Below, piece by piece: positions 1 through 7,039 of a stretch of DNA of 7,947 bases (within the stretch, counting starts at the first letter, position 1; each line of letters starts with the position of its first letter). Made by a program: the position numbers and the translations under genes. The notes below the pieces were generated by a model. It ran no database searches. It had not been told where the DNA came from and was given only the letters and a program-made list of their open reading frames with translations. This DNA comes from Deltaproteobacteria bacterium. Lineage in GTDB: Bacteria; UBA10199; SBBF01. Location of the stretch: NCBI GenBank assembly GCA_016207765.1, contig JACQOY010000020.1:1-7947 (forward strand). The letters are read 5' to 3'.

Positions 1-1
1 G

Positions 2-331
2 AGCAAATCGGTGGACGCCAACAATCTTGGTCTGGTTTCAAGCTGGGAGATTATTGTCGAAACAGTGACCCTTTTGAGGAACCGTTACAGTTATCAGGCG
101 GCTGTCAATTTCATTCAAAAAGTCTTGCCAAGCATTCAGGTCATTTACATTGACGACAAAATCCGCCAACGGTCGTTAAGCCTTTTCAAAAAACTTGCAT
201 CCGACAAGCGTTTATCGCTCTGTGATGTCATTTCTTACATTCTGGTCAAGGAACACCTGCAGAACATCCCATGCCTGGCGTTTGACGACGATTTTGAGAA
301 ATTGGGGCTGAGCCTTTTCAGGAGCCCATAA
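2..331 (+). CDS. PIN-domain (VapC-like) ribonuclease, 5' end cut by window edge
   Basis: The reading frame is open from base 2 and stops at TAA 329-331. A GTG at 11 would give 106 aa, but it is probably internal. PIN toxins are usually about 130-145 aa, and the first strand with its conserved Asp (the usual hydrophobic-D-T/S motif) is missing, so about 30 residues should lie left of the window. Counting from that GTG, the remaining PIN acidic residues are visible: Glu17 in the VETVTLL helix, Asp72 in LSLCDVISY, and the FDDDF segment at 91-95 near the C-terminus. PIN proteins are Mg2+-dependent single-strand RNases and most are toxins of type II toxin-antitoxin pairs. No antitoxin is visible here; it would normally lie upstream, outside the window. 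The gene converges on the minus-strand ATPase and ends 2 bp before the stop of the dehydratase-like remnant. Family assignment is fairly sure; the toxin role is inferred. Confidence 0.75.
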   Translation, partial: SKSVDANNLGLVSSWEIIVETVTLLRNRYSYQAAVNFIQKVLPSIQVIYIDDKIRQRSLSLFKKLASDKRLSLCDVISYILVKEHLQNIPCLAFDDDFEKLGLSLFRSP

Positions 332-332
332 A

Positions 333-377
333 TCACACCAGCTCACACACCATATTCGCCGTCGTACCGGCGACCCT
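333..377 (-). pseudogene. Remnant of the 3' end of the dehydratase-like gene (second copy)
   Basis: Read on the minus strand, this stretch encodes R-V-A-G-T-T-A-N-M-V-C-E-L-V followed by TGA (333-335). It matches T-V-A-G-T-T-A-N-M-V-W-E-L-M-stop at the end of the 534-aa dehydratase-like gene (1702-1746). The core of 26 bases is identical, and similarity carries on through the stop region with a few changes, so a common origin is much likelier than chance. No start or upstream body of the gene accompanies it, because the next thing upstream is the ATPase stop codon (380-382). It is either the displaced original 3' end left when the ATPase cassette entered, or the last trace of a deleted paralogue. 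It is not expected to make a protein. Confidence 0.7.
339..375. repeat. Direct repeat copy 1 flanking the ATPase gene
   Basis: This 37-base stretch matches 1708-1744 at 34 positions, offset 1369 bp. Bases 346-371 are identical to 1715-1740, and the mismatches lie outside that core (341, 345, 372). It holds a short stem (356-361 with 368-373) that copy 2 only partly keeps. Confidence 0.85.
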
Positions 378-379
378 CC

Positions 380-1627
380 TTAGCTTCCCGAGGTCAGCCA
401 AGTCGGGCACGGGATCACTCTGATTTGAGTTCCCGACTCACGTATGGCCTCTTCGGTGTCGAGTGTTATCACGGTAAGCTTCCTGATATTCAGTTCTTTG
501 GCCCCTTGAAGGAGGGCACGGATTTCCCGTTCCCGTGTTTTCAGAGACGAAAGATTTTGCGTCACTTGAAGAAGCTCAAGGTTTTTTGACCCCTTCCTGA
601 TTAAAAAATCAACTTCCGTTCCGGAACGGGTTTGATAATAAAACAGATCGATATTCGGTTGGAATCCACGGCGCACCAGCTCAACAAAAACCAGGTTTTC
701 GAGCAGACGGGAATCATTGGAGGTGGCCGGCTGCGATTTGGCGGAAATAAATCCGTTATCGAAGGCATAGATCTTGCGGTCGGCCTTGACCCGCATTCTC
801 GGTTTGAAAAAATAGGGCTGTAAATCCTGAACCAGATAAGCCTCCCGGCAGTAGGCGATGAATTTCTGGATGGTGGCTGTGGAAAGAGATCCCAGCGAAC
901 GCTCCAGGCTCCGAGCCGAAAAACGGCACGCGGCGTTGTTCATGAGCAAATTGAGAAGGTCGTGGATGGCCGTTGAAAGGCGGATCCGATGGCGAGTGAC
1001 AATGTCACGGAGCACCACGGAATCAAAAAGCGTCCGCAAGTATCCGGACGGCTCCGCTCCTCCCAGCGCCACTTCAGGAAAGCCTCCCCAGGACAAATAA
1101 CGTTGAAAGAGATGGGGATCGTCCCCTTTCTTTTTCCCGAGAGCCAAAAGAAACTCCTGAAAACTGAAAGGGAGCAATTCAAAAGAAAGATGCCGGCCCG
1201 TCAGGGCCGATCCCAGTTCCCGGCTCAAGAGTCTGGAGTTGGAGCCGGTAATCAGCAGATTGTATTCCCGTCGGTGGAGCTTGTTGATGAAGCTCTCCCA
1301 ATGAGGATAGTTCTGGATTTCATCAAAAAAGAGAAAATCAGTCTTTCCGTAAACAGCCTCGAGCGCCTGGATCAGTTCATCGCTGGTAACCTCATCACCG
1401 CGTAATGCATCGTCTTCAAAATTAAGGTAGGCAAAACGCTTGTCGGCAAGCACCTGAAAGGCAAGCGTCGATTTCCCGGCACGGCGCGGTCCCGTGATCA
1501 CTTTCACCAGATTTGAAGAGAGCGATTTTGAAAGAGGCCCGCCCAATTGTCGGGAAACGAAGGTTCGTTTCAGCGTCCTATCGCGCTCCCGGCGGTGGGC
1601 CTCGAGGATGGTGTTTAACGATTTCAT
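380..1627 (-). CDS. AAA ATPase with DUF4143 domain (AAA_14/DUF4143 family)
   Basis: This 415-aa protein starts at ATG 1627-1625. A TTG at 1639 would add four residues, but it lies upstream of the transcription start implied by the overlapping promoter candidate, so the ATG is preferred. No Shine-Dalgarno sequence is visible, which suggests a leaderless mRNA. The N-terminal AAA domain has Walker A GPRRAGKST (46-54), Walker B FLFFDE (98-103) followed by a conserved Gln, a sensor-like TGSNS (127-131) and LTGR (142-145). Next come the family's LPFSFQEF (152-159) and GGFPEV (181-186) motifs. The C-terminal DUF4143 part has a LLENLVFVEL helix and TRSGTEVDFLI around 335-343, which resembles the E/D core of PD-(D/E)xK-like folds. 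Length is normal for the family (about 370-450 aa) and the gene looks intact. Members are common, often mobile-looking, and their cellular role is poorly established. It sits between direct repeats of the neighbour's 3' end and under a large inverted repeat, suggesting recent acquisition and self-regulation. Confidence 0.88.
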   Translation of the reverse strand: MKSLNTILEAHRRERDRTLKRTFVSRQLGGPLSKSLSSNLVKVITGPRRAGKSTLAFQVLADKRFAYLNFEDDALRGDEVTSDELIQALEAVYGKTDFLFFDEIQNYPHWESFINKLHRREYNLLITGSNSRLLSRELGSALTGRHLSFELLPFSFQEFLLALGKKKGDDPHLFQRYLSWGGFPEVALGGAEPSGYLRTLFDSVVLRDIVTRHRIRLSTAIHDLLNLLMNNAACRFSARSLERSLGSLSTATIQKFIAYCREAYLVQDLQPYFFKPRMRVKADRKIYAFDNGFISAKSQPATSNDSRLLENLVFVELVRRGFQPNIDLFYYQTRSGTEVDFLIRKGSKNLELLQVTQNLSSLKTREREIRALLQGAKELNIRKLTVITLDTEEAIRESGTQIRVIPCPTWLTSGS

Positions 1628-1665
1628 TGTATTAAACAATAAGTTAATTTATTGTTTAATACAAT
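1626..1665. promoter_or_regulatory. 40-bp inverted repeat over the ATPase start: probable operator
   Basis: Arms ATTGTATTAAACAATAA (1626-1642) and TTATTGTTTAATACAAT (1649-1665) are perfect 17-bp reverse complements. The 6-base middle GTTAAT also pairs except for its outer bases. Each arm is itself roughly symmetric (ATTGT, five bases, ACAAT), so there may be four half-sites in two dyads centred 25 bp apart. The repeat covers the ATG at 1627 and the candidate promoter, so a bound protein would block transcription and possibly translation. The binding protein is unknown; autoregulation by the ATPase is only a guess. A long RNA hairpin is possible only if transcription starts upstream. Confidence 0.75.
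1636..1664 (-). promoter_or_regulatory. Candidate promoter of the ATPase gene inside the inverted repeat
   Basis: On the minus strand, TTGTAT (1664-1659) and TATTGT (1641-1636) are separated by 17 bases, matching the sigma-70 consensus at 3 of 6 and 4 of 6 positions. The start of transcription would fall near 1629, two bases before the ATG, giving a leaderless mRNA. That agrees with the absence of a ribosome binding site. The match is moderate in very AT-rich DNA, so confidence is limited. Confidence 0.4.
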
Positions 1666-1701
1666 AGATTTTTTTCAGGCATCCGAAGCACGATACAAGG
1701 C

Positions 1702-3306
1702 TTACATCAACTCCCACACCATATTCGCCGTCGTACCGGCCACCGTGTGTTTGCCGTAGTAGGTGGCGTCCTGGACCTTTTTCTTCCCAGAGACTTTCTT
1801 CGCCCACTGTTCGCGGGTTAACCCTTTTTCCTTGAGCGTCTCCTCGAATTCCTCTTCGGCCTTTCGTTTTGCCTTGAAGAGAACCATCTGGATTCGGCTG
1901 TAGACGTTGATTGCGCCGTCGCCGGAGGTTTCGATGGGTAAGAAAATGGCCTCGGGATATCGTTCAGTGATAACCGACTGCACACCGTCGGAAACACCGC
2001 TACTTGGCATGCAACCGAAGGGCTTTACCGACAGGGTCATGTGGGCCTTTTTGTGAATGACATTCTGGATCAGTTTGCCGATCTCCATATGTCCTTCCCC
2101 GCCTCTAAGATCGTTGTTGTAATGTTCATGCGCCACGCGGGCGTTTTCGTTCTGGTCGGGGAGCTTGTAATGTCTTAGCCCCAGGCAGAAGGCAAAGGTC
2201 TTGAAGGTTCCGCGGAGAATCTTTTCGGCGATCCAGAGAGTCAGGAATTTCTTCCCAACTTTTTCAGTCTTCAACCCTTTGCGGGTACCCAAATCCATCG
2301 CCTTGAGTGTCATCCGGCGACGGGTATCCACGCGTGCCTGCCAGATGTTGTAGAGCACCCAGCCGGCAATAAGCTGAATATCGACTTCCGCTCCCTCTTG
2401 TTCGAGGAAGTGCTGGAGACGGTAATTCCCCTCCCCTTCGGTCGTCATCGCCCAAAATTCGCCGATCACACTGACTTTCGGTTTCACAATGGTGCGGTCT
2501 ACCTTGATTTGTCTCAAAATCTTCCGGCTCTTCCAAAGCGCCCTGAGAATGGACGACTTCTCCTTGAGCGCCTTCATGATGATCTCGCGACATTCGAGAA
2601 CCGCCTTGTCGGTCGCCCCTTTTTCCACTTCGTAGGGACGAATCCGGTACATGATTGCATTCAAGGCATCGCCGGCAAAAATCGACTTGGCCAGCGTGAC
2701 GAAAAAGTCTTTGTCCATTTTCAAACCGACTTCTTTTCCTGTCGCCTGATTCATTCCGCCGTTCGGCTCAAACAACATAACGCGGAATCCGTCAAACCCG
2801 GCATCGCGCAGGGCCTTGCGATATTCGGTGACGTACATACCAAAACGGCAGGGGCCACATCCACCGGCGGTAAGAAAAACATGCTTGTCGATGATATCCT
2901 GTGTGCTCATCCCTTCTTTGTCGCGGAGCTGGACCAAGTATTTCACGAGATTTCCGACGGTGAAATAGGTGGGGTTGCACTGGCCGCGATTGCCATATTC
3001 TTTTCCCATCTGAAGCGAGTCGTTGTCGGGACAATCCATCGCCTTGATATGGTAGCCAAGGCCGGTAAGCCCCGCCTGGACAAAGTGATCATGCGCCATG
3101 GTCAGGCCCGAAACAAGAATGGTGGTGTGGGCCCGTTGATCGGCGTAGAAAGCGCGGTTGACCTTTTCTTCCCACTGCTTTTTCTCTGTGGAAAGGCCAA
3201 GGCGTGCACGCTCTTCTTTTTCGAATTTAGCCAATTCCGCCTCGATGGCGGCCATGACGGCGCCCGGATGGGCGGGCAGACGATTTTGTTTTAAATTATT
3301 TTCCAT
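1702..3306 (-). CDS. 2-hydroxyacyl-CoA dehydratase (HgdB/COG3581-like) protein, partner of the large activase
   Basis: This 534-aa cytoplasmic protein starts at ATG 3306-3304 behind a strong ribosome binding site. It resembles the C-terminal part of the long activase/dehydratase fusions known from clostridia and deltaproteobacteria. Recognisable motifs are QCNPTY with GNL (109-120), AGGCGPCRFGMY (147-158), YRKALRDAGFDGF (162-174), YRIRPYEVEKG (220-230), KPFGCMPSSGVSDG (428-441) and IETSGDGAINVYSR (458-471). Cys110, Cys150, Cys153 and Cys432 are plausible ligands of an iron-sulphur cluster, as in HgdB/BcrBC relatives. The N-terminus and the region from 474 to 512 are rich in Lys and Glu. By family knowledge it would receive a low-potential electron from the ATP-hydrolysing activase encoded just upstream. 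The substrate is unknown; it need not be a dehydratase, since related double-cubane proteins reduce small molecules. Its last ~12 codons are duplicated at 333-377. Confidence 0.8.
   Translation of the reverse strand: MENNLKQNRLPAHPGAVMAAIEAELAKFEKEERARLGLSTEKKQWEEKVNRAFYADQRAHTTILVSGLTMAHDHFVQAGLTGLGYHIKAMDCPDNDSLQMGKEYGNRGQCNPTYFTVGNLVKYLVQLRDKEGMSTQDIIDKHVFLTAGGCGPCRFGMYVTEYRKALRDAGFDGFRVMLFEPNGGMNQATGKEVGLKMDKDFFVTLAKSIFAGDALNAIMYRIRPYEVEKGATDKAVLECREIIMKALKEKSSILRALWKSRKILRQIKVDRTIVKPKVSVIGEFWAMTTEGEGNYRLQHFLEQEGAEVDIQLIAGWVLYNIWQARVDTRRRMTLKAMDLGTRKGLKTEKVGKKFLTLWIAEKILRGTFKTFAFCLGLRHYKLPDQNENARVAHEHYNNDLRGGEGHMEIGKLIQNVIHKKAHMTLSVKPFGCMPSSGVSDGVQSVITERYPEAIFLPIETSGDGAINVYSRIQMVLFKAKRKAEEEFEETLKEKGLTREQWAKKVSGKKKVQDATYYGKHTVAGTTANMVWELM
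1708..1744. repeat. Direct repeat copy 2, the 3' end of the dehydratase-like gene
   Basis: This is the intact partner of 339-375, with 34 of 37 positions matching and a 26-base identical core at 1715-1740. It encodes the last codons of the dehydratase-like protein. Together the two copies bracket the whole ATPase gene and its inverted repeat. Confidence 0.85.
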
Positions 3307-3311
3307 GTCTT

Positions 3312-3317
3312 CTCCTT
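3312..3317 (-). promoter_or_regulatory. Ribosome binding site of the dehydratase-like gene
   Basis: AAGGAG on the minus strand, with five bases (AAGAC) before ATG 3306. It is the clearest Shine-Dalgarno sequence in the window and fixes the start of the 534-aa protein. The gene therefore has its own efficient initiation site despite the 108-bp gap from the activase gene. Confidence 0.8.
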
Positions 3318-3399
3318 GTTAGATTCTTTTTTTGCAACTTCTTTGCATCTTGCGATAAAGTTTGTGAACCGTTTGAATCCCCTTTTGGATTATTTGGTT

Positions 3400-3414
3400 G
3401 GCGGCCCTGCCGCC
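3400..3414 (-). other. Intercistronic GC hairpin directly after the activase stop codon
   Basis: GGCGGC-AGG-GCCGCC on the minus strand starts at the base after the TAA (3417-3415) of the 1202-aa gene. It forms a six-base-pair all-GC stem with a three-base loop. No U-run follows (the next bases are AACCAAATAATCC), so it is not a classic intrinsic terminator. It may instead stabilise the upstream message or mark an RNA processing point between the two cistrons. Confidence 0.5.
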
Positions 3415-6400
3415 TTAAACATTGAAAGTTTCGGTCTCTGCCTGTCTATCCGGCATGTCGATCGGCCGAACCTCGGGTATGTGTTCTTCAACCTGGGATT
3501 TGTTTTTTATCCGTTCCAGTTCCTTCTCAACCATCAATTCCACCGGGATTTCATCAGAGGTTGTTTCGAGTTCCGGCAGGCCGAGGCCGTAAAAATGCAA
3601 AAGTTCACGCCTCCTTTCTGCGATCCGGCGGGTCAGTTCATCCATTTTCAGCAATCGGTCGGCCAGCACCTCTTCGCGCAGGGACAAAGAATGGGCGAAT
3701 GTCTTGACGCGAATTTTGATGGAACCCCCCGGCTTGTTGGCATCAATTTCATGCAGGGCCGAGTAAGGGACCTGGCCGGTTGAAATGATCTTGTCGATAA
3801 TCCCGTATGTGGGCGCATCGTGGCCGCACTTGAAGCTGGAGAGATCGAGCACGGCCATGTTCGGATGATGCGCGGCAAACTTGGCGGCCCAGACCTTTTC
3901 GGCGCTGTTGGTGGAATAGTTCTCGGGCCAGACATCGGTCACTTCGTAGGGTGATTTGATGATCCCCTTTTCCAGGTCATCTTTAAAGAGGCGATTGAGG
4001 TACTCGCGGTCTTTTGGAAGAGAACGCATCGAAAGGACGGGATAGCCCAATATCTGAAACTCATCGAGCACGTTGTGGTTCAAACCGGGATCGGTATGAT
4101 ACGGTCGGCCAATCATCAAGAGGGTGATCTTGTTGTTGGCTTCTGCCCAATCCAGCGTCTCGCGCCCTTTCTGTTGCAAATTGATATTGAAACGATCGAG
4201 CGCCTTCCACCCCTGATCCATCGCCCAGTCACTTTCGTCTTCGGTCACCCCCAACAACGGACCGAAGGTTTCAAACATCTGCCGTTTGAAAAGGGTCTTC
4301 TCGTTCATCGTCACGGCTGGATCGAGATAGGTGATCCCCCGTTCCTTGAAAAAATTGTTTTCTTTTGTGAAGGCCGCCTTCATCACCTCCGGAGCCCCGG
4401 CCACAATGGGGCAGGAGGCGGTGTCCATGATTCCTTCCAGATAAGAAGAGACATGCGTGATGATCGGAAAGAAAATGTAATTGAGCGGCTTCTCGGTCTG
4501 GTGTTTGTGAAAGAGAAGATTATGAATGTGCGCCTGCGCCACTTTGGAAGGATAACATGGGTCGATCGATCCATACTTCCCCCCCTCCACCCACATCTCT
4601 TCGGAGGTGAAATCAGAATAGACGATGTTGGATTCCGGAACACCGAGATTATGCAAGTAAGTTGTCCAGATAGGGGCGGTGCTGTAGATGTTCAAGACAC
4701 GCGGGATGCCGATGCGGATTTTCAGGCGTTCTTCGGCGGACTTTGCGGAGGATCGGACAATCGGCCGCTTGATCGCTTTGCGCTTGATGTTCCCCAAAAG
4801 AGTCTTTTTTACGGCGATATCGTCAATGACCGAACCGTCGGCCGGAATTGGCTCCGATTCGTAGATCGAAAAAGCCGTTTTGGCTTCATAGTCAACGAGG
4901 TTGGGAAATTTCTTTTTCAACTGCTGGCGATTTTTGGCCACTTGGACCATCGCCTCTTTCGACTCAACCGTCCCCTTTTCGCAACTGAAACCGGAAATGT
5001 ACCGACTTGTGGAGCCGTCGGGGGTTTCGGTATCGATAAAGGTGCGACTGCAATTGTTCGGACAAAAATGACAGACGGTTGATTCGTCGTTTCTGGAAGT
5101 ATATTTTAAATTAATCGTGGCCCCGAGACCGATAAAGCTGGAAAAACCCCGGCGCAAAACCACCCGTCGCGTTTCCATGGCGGCGCCAATCGCCCCCGCC
5201 TCACCGGCATGGGGATGAACAAGGACTTCGGCCCCCGGGACTCTTTCTTTAATATAATCCACCTGCGCCTTGACGGCGGCGAGGTTGTACTGAGTGCCTC
5301 CCTGCAAAACAAACTTACGTCCCAACTCGGACATGCGCGGAATCTGCACCACATATTGCCAGACATTTTTGGGAAGAACTTGGGCAAGGCCGGTGAGTAA
5401 TTCCTCTTTCGCGTACCCTTCCTTCTGAAAATTGACGCGATCGCTGTCCAAAAAGACAGCGCAACCGTAAGAAAACTTGGGGGCCAGCGAGGCCTGAAAA
5501 GCCACTTCGGCATAATCCTGAACTTTGACGCCGAATTGATCGGACATTGCCTGAAGCAACATCCCGTTTCCGGCCGAGCACTGGTTGGAAAGACGGAAAT
5601 TTTTGATGTCGCCGTTTTGCATGAAAAGAACCTTGATATCCTGCCCGCCGATGTCGCAGACAACATCGATATCGTTCCCGAAAAAATGAACGGCGCTCAT
5701 CATGTGCGCCACCGTTTCAACGATATTCACGTCGGCCTTGACCGACTCCTGCAACACATCGGCCGCATACCCGGTGGCGCCGAATCCAAGGACTTGAAGG
5801 GTGGCCCCCTTCTGGACAAAAAAATCGTTCATCTGTTGCAACAACTCTTTGGTGTCCTGAATGGGGTTTCCTTTCGAGAGTTGATACGCCTTGAGGACAA
5901 GCTCCCCCTTCTCATCAACCAGCACCGCCTTGGACGAAGTGGAACCGCCGTCGAGACCAATAAAACCCCGCACGACATCTCCGGCTGTAACCGAAATCGG
6001 TTTGAAGTTTGGAATTTTGTATTGTTCCTTGAATGCCTGAAGTTCCTCCACATCCTTCACCAGCGGTTTACCGGCATTCGAGCCAAGCTGGGCCTTCCTT
6101 CCAGAGGTGATGAATTCTTTAAGATCGCTTAGACCTTTGTACATCCCGACATTGGCTTCTTCAAATGTGCCGTAGATGACGGCGCCATAGGCGGCGTAGT
6201 ATTGCGCATTTTCGGGGACAAAAATCAGTTCTTCGATGGGGACATCTTTTGGATAGGGGTAGTTCCGGTCATTCCACGTCTCTGGAATCCGTTTGTGCCA
6301 GCACTGCTTCAAGAAAGGGAGATAGGTATTCGGCCCGCCGAGGAGACACACTTTGTGACGAAGCGTATTGCCACGGGTCAGAACCGACAGGTTCTGCATC

Positions 6401-7023
6401 ACAATCGCGTCGGCAAGACTGTTTAAAATTTCGTCGGCGGGAATCCCCGATTTGACGAGATTGACGATATCGGTTTCGGCAAAGACGCCACACTTGGCCG
6501 CCACATGATGAAGTTTGGAATCGTTGTAGTTGAGACTCCCCAAAAACTCGTGCTCGACCCCCACTTTGATGACGCATTTGTCAATAGTGGCACCGGTTCC
6601 GGAGGCGCACTTGTCGTTCATCGAGGTAATCGCCTGCTTGTCGCCGGTCTCTTCGTTCTTTTTATAGATGATGATTTTGGCATCCTGCCCGCCGAGCTCG
6701 ATAACCGAGCCGACATCGGGATGAAGTTTTTCGACCGCCATGGTGACGGCATTCACTTCCTGCACAAACTTGCCGCCGAGCGGCTTTGTGACGGGACCCG
6801 CCCCGGAACCGGTCGTGAAAATCCGGATATTTTCGACCGGGACATCGGCAAATTCGTTTCCGATGCGGACGAGAAACTCCATGGCCTTTTCCGCTTGGCG
6901 GGTTTCGTGACGCTGGTAGTCGCTCCAGAGAATTTTGAGCGTGTCTGGGTCCACCACACAGGCCTTCACCGTGGTGGAGCCGACATCGAGACCGATCATT
7001 AATTTTCGTTGGTAGACTGACAT
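3415..7023 (-). CDS. Large CoA-dehydratase-type activase: two BadF/BcrA-like ATPase modules plus DUF2229-like region
   Basis: This is a 1202-aa cytoplasmic protein. Module A (about 7-285) has the ASKHA phosphate loops GLDVGSTTVK (11-20) and IELGGQDAK (108-116), with Cys139 (NDKCASGTG) and Cys178 (AAKCGVFAETD). Module B (about 353-620) repeats this with GLDGGSTSSK (356-365), CDIGGQDIK (456-464), Cys482 (NQCSAGNG) and Cys521 (YGCAVF). In both, the cysteines are 39 residues apart, as in HgdC, where they bind the [4Fe-4S] cluster shared by a dimer. Cys651, 654, 658 and 681 follow. The DUF2229-like region begins near 769 (RIGIPRVLNIY) and includes DPCYPSK (821-827), GRPYHTDPG (972-980) and KCGHDAPTYG (1065-1074). 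The charged tail, from about 1115, may form helices. The ATG at 7023 has no clear Shine-Dalgarno sequence; Met8 is a less likely start. By family knowledge it couples ATP hydrolysis to electron transfer, presumably to the 534-aa protein downstream. Clostridial relatives carry both parts in one chain. Confidence 0.87.
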   Translation of the reverse strand: MSVYQRKLMIGLDVGSTTVKACVVDPDTLKILWSDYQRHETRQAEKAMEFLVRIGNEFADVPVENIRIFTTGSGAGPVTKPLGGKFVQEVNAVTMAVEKLHPDVGSVIELGGQDAKIIIYKKNEETGDKQAITSMNDKCASGTGATIDKCVIKVGVEHEFLGSLNYNDSKLHHVAAKCGVFAETDIVNLVKSGIPADEILNSLADAIVMQNLSVLTRGNTLRHKVCLLGGPNTYLPFLKQCWHKRIPETWNDRNYPYPKDVPIEELIFVPENAQYYAAYGAVIYGTFEEANVGMYKGLSDLKEFITSGRKAQLGSNAGKPLVKDVEELQAFKEQYKIPNFKPISVTAGDVVRGFIGLDGGSTSSKAVLVDEKGELVLKAYQLSKGNPIQDTKELLQQMNDFFVQKGATLQVLGFGATGYAADVLQESVKADVNIVETVAHMMSAVHFFGNDIDVVCDIGGQDIKVLFMQNGDIKNFRLSNQCSAGNGMLLQAMSDQFGVKVQDYAEVAFQASLAPKFSYGCAVFLDSDRVNFQKEGYAKEELLTGLAQVLPKNVWQYVVQIPRMSELGRKFVLQGGTQYNLAAVKAQVDYIKERVPGAEVLVHPHAGEAGAIGAAMETRRVVLRRGFSSFIGLGATINLKYTSRNDESTVCHFCPNNCSRTFIDTETPDGSTSRYISGFSCEKGTVESKEAMVQVAKNRQQLKKKFPNLVDYEAKTAFSIYESEPIPADGSVIDDIAVKKTLLGNIKRKAIKRPIVRSSAKSAEERLKIRIGIPRVLNIYSTAPIWTTYLHNLGVPESNIVYSDFTSEEMWVEGGKYGSIDPCYPSKVAQAHIHNLLFHKHQTEKPLNYIFFPIITHVSSYLEGIMDTASCPIVAGAPEVMKAAFTKENNFFKERGITYLDPAVTMNEKTLFKRQMFETFGPLLGVTEDESDWAMDQGWKALDRFNINLQQKGRETLDWAEANNKITLLMIGRPYHTDPGLNHNVLDEFQILGYPVLSMRSLPKDREYLNRLFKDDLEKGIIKSPYEVTDVWPENYSTNSAEKVWAAKFAAHHPNMAVLDLSSFKCGHDAPTYGIIDKIISTGQVPYSALHEIDANKPGGSIKIRVKTFAHSLSLREEVLADRLLKMDELTRRIAERRRELLHFYGLGLPELETTSDEIPVELMVEKELERIKNKSQVEEHIPEVRPIDMPDRQAETETFNV

Positions 7024-7029
7024 GTCAGT
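7016..7029. promoter_or_regulatory. 14-bp perfect palindrome centred on the activase start codon
   Basis: ACTGACATGTCAGT equals its own reverse complement and contains the ATG at 7023-7021. It could be an operator, or it could reduce ribosome access in the mRNA. About one palindrome of this length is expected by chance in every 16 kb, so its position is the only argument for function. Confidence 0.25.
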
Positions 7030-7039
7030 TAATTTGGCG

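Noticed and set aside
332..379. Possible terminator between the converging PIN and ATPase genes
   Set aside because: A six-pair stem exists (356-373), but no T-run follows on either strand, and the sequence is better explained as the gene-end remnant.
989..1405. Plus-strand open frame of 138 codons
   Set aside because: It is antisense to the ATPase domain carrying the Walker motifs. Nothing in its sequence resembles a known protein.
376..1707. Insertion sequence or transposon carrying the ATPase
   Set aside because: There is no transposase or integrase and no terminal inverted repeats at the junctions. The flanking repeat of about 37 bp is longer than normal transposon target duplications, so it is reported as a cassette of unknown mechanism.
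2398..3294. Plus-strand open frame of 298 codons
   Set aside because: It lies wholly antisense to the dehydratase-like gene, whose motifs are clear. Its translation shows no recognisable domain and has the look of a codon-bias shadow.
3316..3783. Plus-strand open frame of 155 codons starting in the gap between the activase and its partner
   Set aside because: It mostly overlaps the activase C-terminus in antisense. The hydrophobic-looking start comes from AT-rich intergenic DNA, and no domain is visible.
4075..5082. Plus-strand open frame of 335 codons
   Set aside because: It is antisense to the DUF2229-like part of the activase, has no recognisable motifs, and has no ribosome binding site of note.
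5536..6132. Plus-strand open frame of 198 codons
   Set aside because: It is antisense to module B of the activase. It is a shadow of a strongly supported gene.
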